A DNA stretch of 44,475 bases from Mesoaciditoga lauensis cd-1655R = DSM 25116 (GCF_000745455.1 NZ_JQJI01000019.1:1-44475), one strand, 5' to 3'. Shown: positions 1 to 8,065, counted from the stretch's first letter. The notes: a model not told the origin generated them from the sequence alone. Translations and numbers: made by a program.

Positions 1-88
1 TGTTGTCAAATGTTGCTCACATGTTCTCATAGAAATTTTTGTAATGTCTCTCGTAATACTTTTCGTAATGTTCACGCACAACATGAGA
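1..88. mobile_element. right end of a palindromic MITE-like repeat (copy A, cut by window start)
   Basis: The first 88 bases match the right end of the repeat copy at 18129-18214 with scattered changes. The shared order is TCAAATGT, CTCA.ATGTTCTCA, ATTTTTGTAAT and then GTAATGTTCACGCACAACATGAG. The final block is the terminal inverted repeat seen at the other copies. The element begins outside the window, so its full length and any target duplication cannot be judged. It ends about 30 bases before the pxpC stop codon and so lies downstream of the pyroglutamate operon. Confidence 0.75.
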
Positions 89-120
89 TTAAATTAAAAA
101 GTGCTCCGTTTTCCGATTTT

Positions 121-1143
121 TTACTCTAAGGGTCGGATTTTTAACCTATATGCTTTCTCGCCTATTTCAACAAAAAAGATTTTACTCTTTCGCTTTTTTC
201 TTGACTCATTTTCTAAAGATTCAAGTATATTTTGAATTTGACAATACAATTGATGAGCCTCTTCAAGGGTTATTCGCTCAAAATGAATTTTGTCAGCTGG
301 TTTCATGTGTGAAAGTAACGGTATATCAGTGGAAATAACGGTGGCTATTTTTGCGTAACCTCCTATGGTTTGATGTTCCGCCATCATTATTATAGGCTGA
401 CCATTTGATGGAACTTGGATTGCTCCTCTAACAATTCCGTTTGAGATGATGTCATGAGAAACCCTTTTTGAATTCAGCGAAGGCCCTTTTAACTTGTAGC
501 CCATTCTGTCGCTTTGATTTGTTATGGAGTAAAGAGAAGAAAAGAAAAGGTCGAGATCCTTTTTTGAAAATAGTTTGTTTTCTGGCCCTGGGATTACGCG
601 GATATTCCTTGGAGAATAAACTAACGATAGAATTGAATCGTTTACCTTCATTGAAGACGTCGAAAGAGATGATGGACTTCCAACTGGAAGAATATCTCCT
701 TTTTGAAGTTTCCTTCCTTGAAATCCTCCCATATTCATTCGCATATACGTTGAACGGCTACCAAAAACTCTTGGAACATCTATGCCTCCATTCACACACA
801 AATATGCTCGAATATTCTTATTCACTCTTTCAAATTTCAAAATATCACCACGTTTGACATACGTAGATTGCCACGTTTCTATCTTTTTCCCGTTAACGGT
901 TGCATTCAGGTCAGCACCGGTTACAGCTATTTCAAAATCTTCATCAAATTTCACGCTAAAGCCAGCCAAAGTGATTTCTATTCCCGCCGCATTTCTTTCA
1001 TTTCCCACTAAAATATTGCCAACTTGAAAGGCAAACTCGTCCATTGCCCCTGACGGAGGAATTCCGTATCTTTGGTAACCGTAACGTCCTCCATCTTGAA
1101 CAGTTGAGAGAAAACCTGCCGATTCAACAATTATTCTTCTCAT
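121..1143 (-). CDS. pxpC: 5-oxoprolinase subunit C (biotin-dependent carboxyltransferase/KipA family)
   Basis: This is one of three subunits of the bacterial ATP-dependent 5-oxoprolinase, which opens 5-oxo-L-proline (pyroglutamate) to glutamate in the cytoplasm. The 340-residue protein carries the family's N-terminal signature TVQDGGRYGYQRYGIPPSGA at about residues 14-33. Later landmarks are GGIDVP (near 118) and a GPE segment (near 185). The length is normal for the family. The ATG at 1143 overlaps the TGA of pxpB by four bases, so the two are translationally coupled. The older family name KipA refers to the Bacillus kinase-inhibitor pair. The presence of pxpA, pxpB and a pyroglutamyl peptidase in the same operon supports the metabolic role over the sporulation-kinase role. 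Confidence 0.93.
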   Translation of the reverse strand: MRRIIVESAGFLSTVQDGGRYGYQRYGIPPSGAMDEFAFQVGNILVGNERNAAGIEITLAGFSVKFDEDFEIAVTGADLNATVNGKKIETWQSTYVKRGDILKFERVNKNIRAYLCVNGGIDVPRVFGSRSTYMRMNMGGFQGRKLQKGDILPVGSPSSLSTSSMKVNDSILSLVYSPRNIRVIPGPENKLFSKKDLDLFFSSLYSITNQSDRMGYKLKGPSLNSKRVSHDIISNGIVRGAIQVPSNGQPIIMMAEHQTIGGYAKIATVISTDIPLLSHMKPADKIHFERITLEEAHQLYCQIQNILESLENESRKKRKSKIFFVEIGEKAYRLKIRPLE

Positions 1144-1826
1144 TCTGAGCTCTCTCTTACTCGTTGGTATTCACTTTCATCAATAGAAACGAATTTCACT
1201 TTCATGCCTGGCTTTAAAAGGACTGGCGGCTCTTTTTGCATATTAAAAAGTTTAAGAGGTGTTCTGCCTATTATTCGCCATCCTCCCGGGCTTTCAATGG
1301 GATAAATGCCGGTTTGACTTCCGCCAATTCCCACGCTGCCTGCTGGCACACTCTCGCGAGGGTTCGATAATCTTGGTGTGGCTATTTTTGAAGACATTCC
1401 ACCTAAATAAGCGAAACCAGGGGTGAATCCAACCATGTACACAACGTATTCGCGAGATGTATGTATCTTCACAACTTCTTGTGGAGATAAATTGTTGTAT
1501 TGAGCTACAAATTCCAAATCGGGACCATAAGAGCCACCGTACACGACGGGAATTTCTATCGATTCATTGTGAAAATCAGAGTGAAAATGCCTCCCTTTTT
1601 TCAGAAGTGTTTTTAATTCTTTTGCCAATGAATTAAAATCTAAGATTTTCGGATCATATATAACTGTTACTGAGGAATAAGCAGGAATAGATTCAATCAC
1701 TCCTTCTATTTTTTTCTTTGCCAAAAGGGCATCGAAACTGTGGACCAACGCGTTGATTTTCAAATTTATCTTGTTTCCAAACTTCACGAGCACTGCTTTG
1801 TCACCGTAGGGAATGATTTCAGTCAC
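1140..1826 (-). CDS. pxpB: 5-oxoprolinase subunit B (KipI/carboxyltransferase domain subunit)
   Basis: This is the partner of PxpC in 5-oxoprolinase. The 228-residue protein shows the family motif GFTPGFAYLGGM (about 153-164), followed by PRLSNPRESVPAGSVGIGG (about 171-189) and SPGGWRIIGRTP (about 198-209). Length is normal. It sits six bases downstream of pxpA and overlaps pxpC by four bases (ATGA), which fits a tightly coupled operon and complex assembly. The ATG at 1826 begins MTEIIPYGDKAVLV, the expected N-terminus for this family. No missing landmark residues are obvious. Confidence 0.93.
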   Translation of the reverse strand: MTEIIPYGDKAVLVKFGNKINLKINALVHSFDALLAKKKIEGVIESIPAYSSVTVIYDPKILDFNSLAKELKTLLKKGRHFHSDFHNESIEIPVVYGGSYGPDLEFVAQYNNLSPQEVVKIHTSREYVVYMVGFTPGFAYLGGMSSKIATPRLSNPRESVPAGSVGIGGSQTGIYPIESPGGWRIIGRTPLKLFNMQKEPPVLLKPGMKVKFVSIDESEYQRVRESSE

Positions 1827-1832
1827 GCTTCC

Positions 1833-2600
1833 TCACCTACTTAACCTCTTCACTTCAATTCCATTCAAGTAAAACATTTCTCTTAGTTCCTTTACAATAT
1901 TCAAAGATTCAGGTGTATCTGAATGTACGCATATCGTATCCACTTTGATCTTAATCAAGCTTCCATCTATTGCCTTCACATTTCCGTTTTTCACCATTTC
2001 AAGTGCACGTTCCGATATCTCTTTTATATCGGTAATAACAGCCCCTTTGATGCTTCTCGGCGCCAATTCCCCACTAGGTAAATAAGCTCTATCAGCGAAA
2101 GCTTCACTTGCCCCCCTTATTCCAACTTCATTTGCCGCTTTAAGAATTTGAGAGTCGGCTAGTCCAACCAAAATAAGATCCCTATCAATACTTTTTACCG
2201 CTTCGGCAATGGCAATTGCCAAATTATAATTGCGAGCTGCCATGTTATAAAGAGCACCATGAGGTTTAACATGATGCAAAATTCCACCATGTGCATGAAT
2301 AAACGCCATAAGTGCTCCTACTTGGTAAGTTACGTAGGCTTTTGCCTCTTGTGGGGTTATTTTCATCTCTCTGCGGCCGAATCCCATCAGATCCGGAAGG
2401 CCAGGATGGGCTCCTATTGCAACATCATACTTTATGGCCAAATCCACACTTTTTTCCATGGTTAAAGGATCTCCGGCGTGAAATCCACACGCAATGTTGA
2501 CGGAAGTAACGCCTTTCATGATTTCCTCATCGTTGCCACTTTTGTAAATTCCAAACCCTTCTCCCAGATCACTGTTAAGATCTACTTTTATCTTACCCAT
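1833..2600 (-). CDS. pxpA: 5-oxoprolinase subunit A (LamB/YcsF family)
   Basis: PxpA is the third 5-oxoprolinase subunit. The 255 residues begin with the diagnostic DLNSDLGEGFG (about 6-16). They continue with NIACGFHAGDP (34-44), GAHPGLPDLMGFGRR (about 63-77), HVKPHGALYN (about 109-118) and ADRAYLPSGEL (168-178). Conserved Asp and His residues lie in these blocks, and no truncation is seen. The gene lies between pcp and pxpB. Its likely job is to take free pyroglutamate, released by Pcp from imported peptides or formed spontaneously from glutamine (a heat-promoted reaction), and return it to glutamate. Confidence 0.94.
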   Translation of the reverse strand: MGKIKVDLNSDLGEGFGIYKSGNDEEIMKGVTSVNIACGFHAGDPLTMEKSVDLAIKYDVAIGAHPGLPDLMGFGRREMKITPQEAKAYVTYQVGALMAFIHAHGGILHHVKPHGALYNMAARNYNLAIAIAEAVKSIDRDLILVGLADSQILKAANEVGIRGASEAFADRAYLPSGELAPRSIKGAVITDIKEISERALEMVKNGNVKAIDGSLIKIKVDTICVHSDTPESLNIVKELREMFYLNGIEVKRLSR

Positions 2601-2617
2601 TGATCACTCAACTTCCT

Positions 2618-3241
2618 TTACACATATTTTAAACGATACTCTTTAACACTTACCATTATAGCTTTTTTGACCCCTTTTGTTATCTCTTCAAATGACATGC
2701 TTGGAAGGTGAGGCTTTTTCAGAGTTTGAATTGGTAAGTAAGGCACATGAATAAATCCAGCCATGATGTCCAACTCATTTTCAAAAATGTAGTGCATCAC
2801 CCCATAAAATAGGGAATTACATACAAAAGTTCCAGCTGTGTTTGAAATGTCTGCTGGGATTTTTGCCCTTGTCAGCCCCTTAACTATGCGGTAAATTGGA
2901 AGAGTTGAAAAATATCCCACGGGTCCACCCTTCACCACGGGTTCACCTTTTAGAACGTTCTTCAAATTATCAGGTGCCGTTGAGTCATTTACATTTATCG
3001 CCACGCGTTCGACCGTTATACAACTTCTTCCACCTGCTTGTCCAAGCATTATCACGATATTAGGCGATACTGTTTTAATTCCTTCGATCACGGTTTCGAT
3101 CGAATCACCATACACAACAGGTATTTTTTTCTTAACAATCTCCGCATTTTCAATTTTTGAAGGTAGAGCTTTTACAACCTCGTATGAGGGGTTGATCTTC
3201 TCTCGATTAAATGGTTCGAAACCAGTAACAAGTACTTTCAT
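2618..3241 (-). CDS. pcp: pyroglutamyl-peptidase I (cysteine peptidase, family C15)
   Basis: Pcp removes an N-terminal pyroglutamate from peptides in the cytoplasm. The 207-residue protein has all three catalytic positions of family C15: Glu in TVERVAINV (about 78-86), Cys in NTAGTFVCNSLFYG (about 135-148), and His in AGFIHVPYLP (about 161-170). It opens with the family start VLVTGFEPF. An ATG at 3241 follows a GGAGG site. It lies 17 bases upstream of pxpA. The order peptide-binding protein, Pcp, PxpABC describes a coherent route from pyroglutamyl peptides to glutamate plus shorter peptides. Confidence 0.95.
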   Translation of the reverse strand: MKVLVTGFEPFNREKINPSYEVVKALPSKIENAEIVKKKIPVVYGDSIETVIEGIKTVSPNIVIMLGQAGGRSCITVERVAINVNDSTAPDNLKNVLKGEPVVKGGPVGYFSTLPIYRIVKGLTRAKIPADISNTAGTFVCNSLFYGVMHYIFENELDIMAGFIHVPYLPIQTLKKPHLPSMSFEEITKGVKKAIMVSVKEYRLKYV

Positions 3242-3270
3242 TTGTTAAACCTCCCATATTGTGAAGTCTA

Positions 3271-3304
3271 AAACAAAGAGGGGAAGATTTTCCCCTCTTT
3301 GTTT
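3271..3304 (-). terminator. intercistronic hairpin between the peptide-binding protein gene and pcp
   Basis: Perfect 14-bp arms, AAACAAAGAGGGGA and its complement, enclose a six-base loop. On the minus strand the hairpin is followed by a short T-rich tail (GTTTTAGAC). It follows the binding-protein stop codon by about 17 bases. Such hairpins often terminate some transcripts or protect the 3' end of the highly expressed binding-protein mRNA while allowing read-through to pcp-pxpABC. Confidence 0.7.
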
Positions 3305-3320
3305 GCTTAATTAAAGTGAA

Positions 3321-5153
3321 TCATTTTGAAAGTTCGTAAAAATCCTCTCCTGGTCTTGTAGGATTGTAAGTCCATCCTTTGAGATCTGATCTCAATATTT
3401 CATAAGCAAGAGGCTGAGCTAACCAGAGATAAATGGCATTCTTGAATGCTTTAACATTTAGTTCTGTATAACACTTCGCCCTCTTCTTGGGGTCTAACGT
3501 CTTCATAGATTCATTTACGAGGGGATCCATATTGATTTTAGCCCATTCAGTATAAGCTTTCCCAAGAAAAGCTCCCAACGTTCCAGTTGAAGCAAAAAAT
3601 GGTTGAGCGAAATAATAAGGATCAGCTACAGCACCACCCCATCCTACCGGATACATGGGAAGTCTTTTTGCAATTAGATCTGAGAGAAAAGATGACCAGA
3701 GCTCATTTTTTATTTCTATCTTAAATTTTGGATTTATCTTTCTGGCATATGTTTTTATCATCTCACAAGCGACTCTTCCTTGATCATTTCCGGTATTATA
3801 CACTATCGTGAATTTAAATCCTTTTTTCCATACTTCTCCGTTGAATGCCTTCTTGAAGTATTCGATGGCTTTTGTGAGATCTTGATGATAAGTAGGAGGA
3901 GTATTCGGATTGTACCCAAACAAAATGGTTGGTAATCCTCCATTAGGTGTTATAGCCTGTCCGTACCAGATACTCTTTATATATTCTTTGTGAGGGAAGA
4001 GATATTCAAATGCCATTCTTATGTCTTTGTTTGCAAAGAAATCAGGAGGAATACCATTTCCATCGAGCTTTCCCGAACCTATGTAGGGATTTCCAGTAGA
4101 ATTAATAGTTTGTATAAAATACATTGCTATCACTCGCAACGATGGGAACCCTTTCAATACTTTTACGTTTGGTATTCCTTCAAGCTGTTTTAAATACTGG
4201 GCAGGTGCATCTATTATATCTGCATTTCCGCGCATAAGATCAAGCTTTCGAGTGGTGAATTCATTTACTATTTTTATAATAGCATATTCTACTTTAGCTG
4301 GCCCTCTCCAATATTTATTAAATCTCTTGAAGACGATTTCTCTTCCTTTTGACCATCTTTCTAATGAAAAAGGCCCGGTACCGTTTGTTACAGCATAAAG
4401 TGGATCTTTTTCACGAGTAGGATTATGGTACTTCCACCAATCATCTGCTTTTCCGTCCCATGCACCTTGTTCTATCGCCCATTTTTTGTCTAAAATTGAT
4501 CCGCCATAAACGGTATCAATGGCAGCTAAGAATGGAGGATAAAGATGAGGTAGATGAATTATTACATCGTTCCCTTTAATTTCGAATGCTTTTGAAATTA
4601 ATTTAAAAGCCTCGATCAATGCTTGCTTACACTTATCATTTTTTGGGGTTTTAGTTCCAGCTACAAAAAGATCACCGTAACTTTTCACTCCTGCCAGTTT
4701 TACCGCCCATTGTTCGATACTGTCAACATATGAACCATTAATCTTAGGAAACAATGGCTCAGCAAGCATCCATGAAGGGCCGCCGCTTCGACTGAAAATA
4801 AGAGATCTTTCTAAAGAGTAAACAACATCTTGTGGTGTGAGGATATCTCCGTTATGAAAGTAAACTCCTTGACGTATATGAAAGATATACGTTTTACCAC
4901 CATCCAGTATTGTTCCGTCTTTTAAGCTTGGCACATTTGTTGAAAGCATGGGAATGAATTTCTTTCCATCGTATCTAAGAAGATTTTCGTAAATCTGCCA
5001 AATAGCTTCTCCCGATGAGGTATCATAATTCCAATCCGGATCCAATGTGTTGATTTCTCCCACTCTTTCTTCAACAACAGTATTAGTCGCAGCAATAACT
5101 AATCCTGCCAAAAAGAGCGTCAACACGATCCAAACAATTCCCCATTTCTTCAT
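3321..5153 (-). CDS. ABC transporter substrate-binding protein, family 5 (peptide type)
   Basis: This is an exported solute receptor of the DppA/OppA type. The 610 residues start with a signal peptide (MKKWGIVWIVLTLFLAGLVIAAT). They then show the family 5 landmarks: TLDPDWNYDTSSGEAIWQIY (about 34-53), a FHIRQGVYFHNGDILTPQDV block (about 91-110), and GTGPFSLERW (near 258). The upstream GGAGGAATAAAAA site supports the ATG at 5153. No Cys lipobox is evident, so anchoring is unclear. No permease or ATPase genes of this transporter are in the window, which makes it an orphan binding protein. Its neighbours pcp and pxpABC suggest it delivers peptides, possibly pyroglutamyl peptides; that is inference. 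Confidence 0.9.
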   Translation of the reverse strand: MKKWGIVWIVLTLFLAGLVIAATNTVVEERVGEINTLDPDWNYDTSSGEAIWQIYENLLRYDGKKFIPMLSTNVPSLKDGTILDGGKTYIFHIRQGVYFHNGDILTPQDVVYSLERSLIFSRSGGPSWMLAEPLFPKINGSYVDSIEQWAVKLAGVKSYGDLFVAGTKTPKNDKCKQALIEAFKLISKAFEIKGNDVIIHLPHLYPPFLAAIDTVYGGSILDKKWAIEQGAWDGKADDWWKYHNPTREKDPLYAVTNGTGPFSLERWSKGREIVFKRFNKYWRGPAKVEYAIIKIVNEFTTRKLDLMRGNADIIDAPAQYLKQLEGIPNVKVLKGFPSLRVIAMYFIQTINSTGNPYIGSGKLDGNGIPPDFFANKDIRMAFEYLFPHKEYIKSIWYGQAITPNGGLPTILFGYNPNTPPTYHQDLTKAIEYFKKAFNGEVWKKGFKFTIVYNTGNDQGRVACEMIKTYARKINPKFKIEIKNELWSSFLSDLIAKRLPMYPVGWGGAVADPYYFAQPFFASTGTLGAFLGKAYTEWAKINMDPLVNESMKTLDPKKRAKCYTELNVKAFKNAIYLWLAQPLAYEILRSDLKGWTYNPTRPGEDFYELSK

Positions 5154-5195
5154 TTTTTATTCCTCCTTTCTATATTGATGAAACTTTTATATAAA

Positions 5196-5250
5196 ACAAG
5201 GGGAAGAAAACCTTCTTTCTATTCTAGAAAGATTGGCTTCCTCCCCTTGT
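5196..5250 (-). promoter_or_regulatory. structured 5' leader hairpin upstream of the peptide-binding protein gene
   Basis: Outer arms ACAAGGGG (5196-5203) and CCCCTTGT (5243-5250) enclose an inner hairpin with arms TCTTTCT (5214-5220) and AGAAAGA (5226-5232). On the minus strand the outer stem is followed by TTTTATAT, so it resembles a terminator placed about 45 bases upstream of the start codon. It could be an attenuator or a stabilising 5' structure. No known riboswitch class was recognised. Confidence 0.5.
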
Positions 5251-5327
5251 GTTGGTAAGAGATACTTTTAAAATATATTCCTCTTTTTGTCGTCTTTAAG
5301 GTTGTAAAACATATTCTAATTGAAGGA

Positions 5328-5336
5328 ATTATAGCA
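5328..5336 (-). promoter_or_regulatory. candidate extended -10 promoter for the peptide/pyroglutamate operon
   Basis: The minus strand reads TGCTATAAT, a consensus extended -10 element. It lies about 175 bases upstream of the binding-protein start and upstream of the leader hairpin. No good -35 hexamer is seen, which is acceptable for an extended -10 promoter. Confidence 0.45.
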
Positions 5337-5479
5337 CTACAATTAAATAGTTAACCTTAATTTATCCAAAACAAAAAGTGAAATTTAAATAATTGTATTA
5401 CTTTTGCAAAAGCGCAAATATAAACGGGGTCCTAGCCTTAAAACTGACATAGCCTCAAGTTAACAAATGAAAGTCAACG

Positions 5480-5655
5480 TTATTTGAAGGTCTTATGAGA
5501 AACTTTGAGATTGTTTGGACTCCCAAATAAAATATCTTTACCTATCTTACGAATCATATTATTCCCGAATTTCGTGTAAAAGGAATGCTTAGCATCTTTA
5601 ACAAATTCTTTGTCATTTTCATTGGGGATGCCTCCTTTATGGACAACGGTTAAAT
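5480..5655 (-). pseudogene. decayed coding remnant in the 5161-5817 gap
   Basis: The 657-base gap between the peptide-binding protein gene and aroQ holds no intact gene. In one minus-strand frame (5655 to 5480) about 58 codons stay open with protein-like composition, including the stretches KGGIPNENDKEF and IRKIGKDILFGSPNN, but there is no start codon. In another frame a 22-codon ORF (5554-5622) starts behind a perfect AAAGGAGG site and stops early. The mixture suggests an old gene broken by frameshifts. I do not recognise the family. The remainder of the gap shows only the leader hairpin and promoter listed separately. Confidence 0.35.
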
Positions 5656-5817
5656 GCTAGTTAGCAATACAATTTGTGTAAACATTCTCATTTTGCTTGT
5701 TTTCTTCTTCCTTTTTAGAAACCATCTTGACGAACTCACTGGAAACTTGGGACATTGCCGAGTTATTGGAAAGTGAGTAACAAGCGACAAGTTAAAAAGA
5801 GGGACGATCATTCAATT

Positions 5818-6237
5818 TTATGAAAGAATGAACTGAGCTGCGAGAATGTAGCCTTCAATTCCTAAACCAGAGATGACGCCATTACATACCGCTGCTGTTA
5901 CGCTGTGAGTGCGGAATTCTTCCCTTTTGAATACGTTTGAAATATGAACTTCCACTTTTATTCCTTTGAATATTTCGAGCGCATCACGGATGGCGTAGCT
6001 GTAATGGGCGAAAGCTCCGGGGTTTATCACAACGGCATCATCGTTTGGCAATTTCTGAATGTAATCTATGATATCTCCTTCATGATTCGATTGAAAAAAA
6101 TCAACGTCAACCCCATTTTCATCGCACCAGTTTTTTATTCGTTTTACCATTTCTTCGTATCCGGTTGTTCCGTATATGTTTGGATCGCGTTTTGAAAGCA
6201 TGTTAAGATTTGGGCCGTTTATCACGTGAATTTTCAT
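5818..6237 (-). CDS. aroQ: 3-dehydroquinate dehydratase, type II
   Basis: This enzyme dehydrates 3-dehydroquinate to 3-dehydroshikimate, step three of the shikimate pathway. The protein is 139 residues from the preferred ATG. It has the type II signature HVINGPNLNMLSKRDPNIYG near the N-terminus, where the catalytic Tyr lies. It also has FQSNHEGDIIDYIQ, the substrate loop VINPGAFAHYSYAIRDAL, and EVHISNVFKREEFRTHSV with the catalytic His. I chose ATG 6237 over a GTG nine bases upstream because GGAGG sits eight bases before it and the ATG overlaps the aroH stop as ATGA. It is co-transcribed with aroH. Confidence 0.95.
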   Translation of the reverse strand: MKIHVINGPNLNMLSKRDPNIYGTTGYEEMVKRIKNWCDENGVDVDFFQSNHEGDIIDYIQKLPNDDAVVINPGAFAHYSYAIRDALEIFKGIKVEVHISNVFKREEFRTHSVTAAVCNGVISGLGIEGYILAAQFILS

Positions 6238-6584
6238 CTTTCCCACCTCCAGCTTTTCAGGGATTGAGCGCCATCGTAAACGTTCACAACGTTTGTGGTT
6301 TTGTCTCTATCTGTTATGACTAACACCCTCAAAACTTTTTGGGCCGCGCCGGTAAAATCCGCCTCTTGTAAACACATCAAAGGCACATCGTGCCCACTCT
6401 TTCTGAAAATCGTTGCCGGATTCATCGATTTAAGATCTTTTGTCACGCTGAAAATGACGCTTACAACTTCATCATCTTTTAAACCGTTCCGCGAAAAGAT
6501 TTTTTCCATGAGATCTAACGTAGCCTTTTCGATCTCTTCGTAAGAATCTTCTTTTACAAACGTGGCGCCTCTTATGGCTTTCAA
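6234..6584 (-). CDS. aroH: chorismate mutase, AroH type
   Basis: AroH converts chorismate to prephenate, the first committed step towards tyrosine and phenylalanine. The 116 residues match the Bacillus AroH fold family: MKAIRGATFV with the active-site Arg, SVTKDLKSMNPA, VPLMCLQE with the key Glu, LRVLVI with the key Arg, and VYDGAQSL with the Tyr. The start is TTG at 6584, preceded by GGAGGTGGGAA. It leads a two-gene unit with aroQ. A separate tyrA lies on the other strand at 8066, so mutase and dehydrogenase are not fused here. Confidence 0.93.
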   Translation of the reverse strand: MKAIRGATFVKEDSYEEIEKATLDLMEKIFSRNGLKDDEVVSVIFSVTKDLKSMNPATIFRKSGHDVPLMCLQEADFTGAAQKVLRVLVITDRDKTTNVVNVYDGAQSLKSWRWER

Positions 6585-6608
6585 ATTCCCACCTCCGCTG
6601 TTTTTAGG

Positions 6609-6617
6609 AGTATACCA
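6609..6617 (-). promoter_or_regulatory. candidate extended -10 promoter for aroH-aroQ
   Basis: The minus strand reads TGGTATACT, an extended -10 element, about 25 bases upstream of the aroH TTG. No convincing -35 hexamer is visible. It lies just outside the left end of repeat copy B. Confidence 0.4.
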
Positions 6618-6684
6618 TCATTTACTCTTGACGTGCATAAAGAATCATTCGCAGTAAGGCAACGAAGTTTTCATATGACACTTG

Positions 6685-7051
6685 CCTCATCTTGTGTGTG
6701 AGCCTTACGAAAGGTATTTACAAGAGAGACATTACAAAAATTCTCTATGAGAACATATGAACCACATTTGACGACACTTTTTGATTCAAAATCCGCTTTT
6801 CAGGCGGTCAAGACAATTTTTTCGAAGTCCTGTCAGAACGGATTCGCTCTTTTTTCCATCTTACGATTCAAAATATGAGGCACGCTCAGACACTCATCCG
6901 TGAGTGCTTCGCTTTCTCGGCACGTCCTGTGCCTCTCAACCTCATATTTGTGAATCTCCAGATGGAGAGCTCATATGTTCTGACAAGTACTTCGAGGGTG
7001 AGATTTAATTCCTTTTTGAAATGCTTTGTAATATTGACGCACAATGTGAGT
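6685..7051. mobile_element. palindromic MITE-like repeat, copy B (inverted relative to copy C)
   Basis: This is the reverse complement of the repeat at 17853-18214. Nested arms are visible. The outer pair is TTCGAAGTCCTGTCAGAAC (6821-6839) with GTTCTGACAAGTACTTCGA (6977-6995). The inner pair is ATTCAAAATATGAGG (6866-6880) with CCTCATATTTGTGAAT (6940-6955). Smaller pairs are CACTCA/TGAGTG and GAGGCAC/GTGCCTC. The ends CCTCATCTTGTGTGTGAGCC and GACGCACAATGTGAGT form imperfect terminal inverted repeats. It contains no coding gene. A further fragment of the same repeat (about 7203-7225) lies beyond the GC-hairpin module, next to the sir2 promoter. Confidence 0.8.
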
Positions 7052-7054
7052 AAG

Positions 7055-7190
7055 AAATCTGTTCCCGCTCGTGAAGAAAGTGTCGGCGAAGTCGTTTTTA
7101 TATAAGAAGTCTGCCCCCGCTTGCGGGGGAAGTGTCTGCGAAGCTGACAAAGGGGGCATAGTATTGATACGAGGCTAAAGAGAAAAGAAA
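7055..7190 (+). repeat. GC-rich hairpin repeat module, copy 1
   Basis: Two related units lie in tandem: a diverged one (TCTGTTCCCGCTCGTG, 7058-7073) and a sharp one with CCCCCGC TT GCGGGGG (7114-7129) followed by GAAGTGTCTGCGAAGC. The same two-unit module occurs at 17641-17770 in the same orientation. It differs strongly in base composition from its surroundings. It is probably a REP-like intergenic repeat nested beside the MITE-like element. Confidence 0.7.
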
Positions 7191-7236
7191 ATGAATCCTA
7201 TATGAGGCTGAGAGGCACAGGATGTACAAATTAAAT

Positions 7237-7266
7237 TTGCATAATTTGAGCCAAGTGATATATGCT
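7237..7266 (+). promoter_or_regulatory. candidate promoter for sir2-tyrA-aroE
   Basis: TTGCAT (7237-7242), an 18-base spacer and TATGCT (7261-7266) lie about 40 bases upstream of the sir2 GTG. The segment directly upstream (7203-7225) is a fragment of the dispersed repeat, so the promoter may have arisen at or near the repeat edge. The match to consensus is moderate. Confidence 0.35.
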
Positions 7267-7304
7267 AACATAAGGGGAAACGAGATCTCTAAGAAGGTGA
7301 TAAA

Positions 7305-8063
7305 GTGGAAGATGAAAAAGCCCTGAGATTTTTTGAGAAGTTGAAATCTCACAACGGCAAGACGACAATTTTAACAGGCGCGGGAATAAGTACTCCAAGC
7401 GGTATACCGGATTTTCGTTCTCCAACTGGCATATATTCAAAATACGATCCAGAGGAACTTTTCGGTTTGAATAACTTCATAAGAAACCCCTCGTATTTCT
7501 ACACCTTCGCTTTGGAATATCTTTTCACCATGAAAAATGCCAAGCCAAATTCCGTGCATTTTATGCTGAAAAAGTTGGAAGATCTTGGCCTGATAAGAGG
7601 AATAGTAACGCAAAATATAGATATGTTGCATGAAAAAGCCGGCTCAAAGAAAATCGCAAATGCCCATGGCAGTATGAAAACGGGCCATTGTCTTAGCTGT
7701 GGAAAAGAATATTCTTTACAAGAAATGGAAAGGCGGGCAATGAGCTCAAAAGACAAGGTTGCGCGCTGTGACTGTGGCGGCTTGATAAAACCTGACATAG
7801 TCTTTTTTGGTGAATCTTTACCAGAACGGGATGTAAGTTTAGCTTACGAATGGTTGGAAAGCTCAAGTTTGGTAATTGCCATGGGAACAACTTTGGCAAT
7901 TTACCCGGTGGGCATGTTCCCGGAAATCGTTTTGAGGAATGGTGGAGAGTTGGTTATAGTTAATGGAGGTCCAACCGCCATGGATTCAAAAGCGAACGAA
8001 ATTTACAACGTTTCACTTGAAGAATTCGCAAACGAAGTACTTAAAATTTTGGAAGGTAAGTAA
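7305..8063 (+). CDS. NAD-dependent protein deacylase, Sir2 family
   Basis: Sirtuins remove acyl groups from lysine using NAD. The 252 residues contain the NAD-binding LTGAGISTPSGIPDFRSPTG (about 24-43) and TQNIDMLHEKAG (about 104-115). The catalytic His is in NAHGSMKTGHC, followed by a zinc site of four Cys (CLSCG and CDCGG). Later motifs are IKPDIVFFGE and MGTTLAIYPV. The layout is like the Thermotoga maritima Sir2. The GTG at 7305 follows AAGGTGA. It is the first gene of a unit with tyrA (three-base gap) and aroE. The link to aromatic synthesis is positional; a regulatory role there is unproven. Confidence 0.94.
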   Translation: MEDEKALRFFEKLKSHNGKTTILTGAGISTPSGIPDFRSPTGIYSKYDPEELFGLNNFIRNPSYFYTFALEYLFTMKNAKPNSVHFMLKKLEDLGLIRGIVTQNIDMLHEKAGSKKIANAHGSMKTGHCLSCGKEYSLQEMERRAMSSKDKVARCDCGGLIKPDIVFFGESLPERDVSLAYEWLESSSLVIAMGTTLAIYPVGMFPEIVLRNGGELVIVNGGPTAMDSKANEIYNVSLEEFANEVLKILEGK

Positions 8064-8065
8064 AA

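Noticed and set aside
121-1826. KipI/KipA regulators of a sporulation kinase
   Set aside because: pxpA and pcp in the same operon point to 5-oxoproline metabolism, and nothing suggests sporulation.
6816-7051. CRISPR-like interpretation of repeated blocks
   Set aside because: There are no regularly spaced short repeats with unique spacers; the copies are palindromic and dispersed.
6971-7440. Minus-strand ORFs across the repeat and sir2 start
   Set aside because: They are shadows with no ribosome sites and contain the palindromic repeats.
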